Positions 15,399 to 16,715 of a stretch of DNA of 16,715 nt are shown one piece after another. How positions within the stretch are numbered: the stretch's first letter is position 1; each line of letters starts with the position of its first letter. The notes under the pieces were generated by a model. That model saw nothing but the letters and a program-made list of their open reading frames with translations. It did not search any database and was not told the origin of the DNA. A program made the position numbers and the translations under genes. Source of the DNA: Acidisphaera sp035272265 (GTDB lineage: Bacteria > Pseudomonadota > Alphaproteobacteria > Acetobacterales > Acetobacteraceae); NCBI GenBank assembly GCA_035272265.1, contig DATEQV010000251.1:1-16715 (forward strand), in the 5' to 3' direction.

Positions 15399-15872
15399 GG
15401 CAACTATTCTTGTTGTCGGATTGTGATCCTGCTTGACACGTGTCGTTCAGGCACGCGCCCACGTCGTTACGAGGATCCGCGAGCTGAAGGCGTGGCGGGA
15501 CGCAGCGCGGAGCCACCGACTGTGGCGGGAGGCCGGCATCCACCGTCGGAGGATGGCGCCGATTTCATGCCGTTTGAAAACACGGAGTCTGCTCGGGTGA
15601 AATCCGGACAAAGGACGCCCTGCCCGTGGCGGCTGGTTTGCGCCCAAAGCGGACAGGCGACGAATTCGGTCATCCCGGCACCGGTGGCCGCGAGACGGAT
15701 CGGCATTCGAGATGGGCAACCCCGTCTCGTTAGGGGCCAGACCTTACCGCCACGCCTGAATCGAGCCAAATAACACGCCGCCTTTGCACCGCCTTTTCAT
15801 ATCGTCAAGCGATGCTCCAGCGGGCGGCTCCGCTCACAGTCATCACGCGCCCGCCGAGACGTATAAGCCGCG
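15399..15872. other. Gene-poor stretch between the ileS run and the dihaem gene
   Basis: About 470 bases with no recognisable gene. Short frames exist on both strands (for example minus-strand frames at 15447-15719 and 15467-15769), but none has family motifs, a convincing start or coherent codon bias. A TTGACA sequence occurs on the + strand at 15433-15438, next to the small palindrome ACACGTGT, without a clear -10 partner. GC content visibly drops here compared with the run to the left. It may be a decayed segment or a junction between core and acquired DNA. Confidence 0.5.
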
Positions 15873-16571
15873 CTACTGCGGCGGCGGCTTCAACTGACAG
15901 GCCGAGGTTGGCAACAGGCTGGTGAATGCGGATGAACCAACCGTATCGGTCCAGAATTCGTTGTAGGGCACCTGCGCGAAAGGCATGGAGTAGCTGCTGA
16001 GGGCCGTGCAGATTTGAGACAGAGAAGTGCTTCGCGTGACGAATGTGTAGTCTTCCCAGTTGAATATGTCGGAATGGGCAACGTGACACGTCCGACACAC
16101 CACCCGCGGGAACTGCTGATAAGTATCCGGGTTTTGGTTCCAGCCGCACGTGACGCTGTTCGGACCGCACGTTCCTGACGGGATGAAGCGATGGTTCTGA
16201 TCGTCGATGCTGCATCCCTTCGTATCAACCCCGACGCACCACGAATACCAGCCGTCGATCAAATCCCGTATCGTTTGCGACGTAATAGCGCCCTGGAATG
16301 TCACCCCCTGGCTGGTTTTCTGAGCTGTACCTTCCGTACTGGAACTGCGGACGATCGCGTTCAAGATCCTGAACGTGTCGGCTTGTGAGGGCGCCGAAAA
16401 CTGCGCGTTCACCGTGTCATAGAGAAACGAGGGCGTGTCGAAAGGCAGGAAACGGGCCGCGGCCGACATGTTGTGCTTAGTGGCGTCGTATGTCCCGCCA
16501 TGGCAGGCAATGCAGACACCAGGAACCGCTTTTGCCCCCTCGCTGTCGAGAACGGCATTAGGGTTGGGCAC
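15873..16571 (-). CDS. Dihaem c-type cytochrome-like protein, probably 5'-truncated
   Basis: A protein with two c-type haem attachment motifs, CIACH (residues 20-24) and CRTCH (159-163), so probably an exported electron-transfer or redox protein; no specific enzyme family is recognised. Other features are FLPFDTPSFLYDTV (41-54), RILNAIVRSS (68-77), extra cysteines at 112, 120, 135, 142, 188 and 225, and M196 in YSMPFAQVPYNEFW as a possible haem ligand. The GTG at 16571 is only a formal start. Sensible residues (TPYKQLHDF) continue upstream in frame until a TGA at 16608-16610, and no signal peptide is present, although covalent haem attachment requires export. The gene therefore seems to have lost its 5' end by frameshift or rearrangement. 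Codons ending in A or T are much more common than in the genes to the left, suggesting a different origin. Confidence 0.65.
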   Translation of the reverse strand: MPNPNAVLDSEGAKAVPGVCIACHGGTYDATKHNMSAAARFLPFDTPSFLYDTVNAQFSAPSQADTFRILNAIVRSSSTEGTAQKTSQGVTFQGAITSQTIRDLIDGWYSWCVGVDTKGCSIDDQNHRFIPSGTCGPNSVTCGWNQNPDTYQQFPRVVCRTCHVAHSDIFNWEDYTFVTRSTSLSQICTALSSYSMPFAQVPYNEFWTDTVGSSAFTSLLPTSACQLKPPPQ

Positions 16572-16715
16572 AAAATCGTGTAATTGCTTGTATGGGGTTT
16601 GTGTCTGTCAAGAGGATATCGTCAGTGGCGTTCTCCTCATCGGGGCATCTGAGCGCTGTGGTGGAATAGCCAACGAACCGAGGGGAGCCCGCCATAGGGC
16701 GCGATCGACCGCGCC
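16572..16715 (-). other. 5' flank of the dihaem gene, no intact start found
   Basis: Read on the minus strand, the cytochrome frame is open from 16607 and is closed by TGA at 16608-16610; further upstream that frame reads RALWRAPLGSLAIPPQRS without resembling a signal peptide. Another frame gives a 45-residue ORF from an ATG near 16694 (MAGSPRFVGYSTTALRCPDE...) that ends at a TAA inside the cytochrome gene. A TTGACA lies at 16610-16605 on the minus strand. This may be the junction where unrelated DNA joins a truncated cytochrome gene. The window ends before this can be resolved. Confidence 0.4.

Noticed and set aside
15447..15769. Short minus-strand ORFs in the gap as small genes
   Set aside because: No ribosome-binding site, motif or consistent codon bias; mutually overlapping frames.
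14628..15773. 381-residue plus-strand ORF opposite the unknown gene
   Set aside because: Codon bias and residue variety favour the minus strand, which also has a strong ribosome-binding site; the plus-strand product looks like a Gly/Ala/Arg shadow.

Overview
The window is very GC-rich, gene-dense bacterial chromosome. Codons in the real genes end almost always in G or C. The set of genes (DnaB, an endonuclease-type MutL, IleS followed by LspA, and a DUF3035 lipoprotein-like gene) points to an alphaproteobacterium, most likely Rhodospirillales/Acetobacteraceae. That placement is inferred from gene families and composition; no rRNA is present to confirm it.

Left part, + strand (1-5634): the 3' end of dnaB, a small Uma2-family (DUF820) endonuclease-like gene, then one very large gene for a 1,429-residue repeat-rich protein. 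That protein has a beta-helix-like and extremely Gly-rich N-terminal half, an autotransporter-type repeat, seven GloVer-type repeats (TIGR03803-like) sandwiched between two copies of an Ig-like domain, and an RTX-like C-terminus. It has no Sec signal, so type I secretion to the cell surface or medium is the best guess.

Middle part, - strand (15317 down to 5675): a tightly packed, mostly housekeeping run. In transcription order it is an uncharacterised ORF, ileS, lspA (overlapping ileS by ATGA), a DUF3035/BamF-like envelope protein, mutL, a crotonase-family enzyme, a YpfJ-type zinc metallopeptidase and an alpha/beta hydrolase. The hydrolase has a frameshift just before its C-terminus, which makes its frame run on through about 4.5 kb of antisense sequence. 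The uncharacterised ORF at the head has no stop codon of its own: its frame continues into ileS. It also carries a 111-bp palindromic element that is read as protein.

Right edge (15318-16715): a gene-poor stretch of about 0.5 kb, then a - strand gene with visibly lower GC and two CxxCH haem-binding motifs. It lacks a signal peptide and its frame closes just upstream, so it looks 5'-truncated or frameshifted, probably in a different, acquired segment.

No CRISPR array, tRNA, rRNA, recognisable transposase or defence island was found. The points most worth attention are the large repeat protein (seven repeats between duplicated domains), the palindromic element kept in frame upstream of ileS, the missing stop before ileS, the hydrolase frameshift and the truncated dihaem protein.
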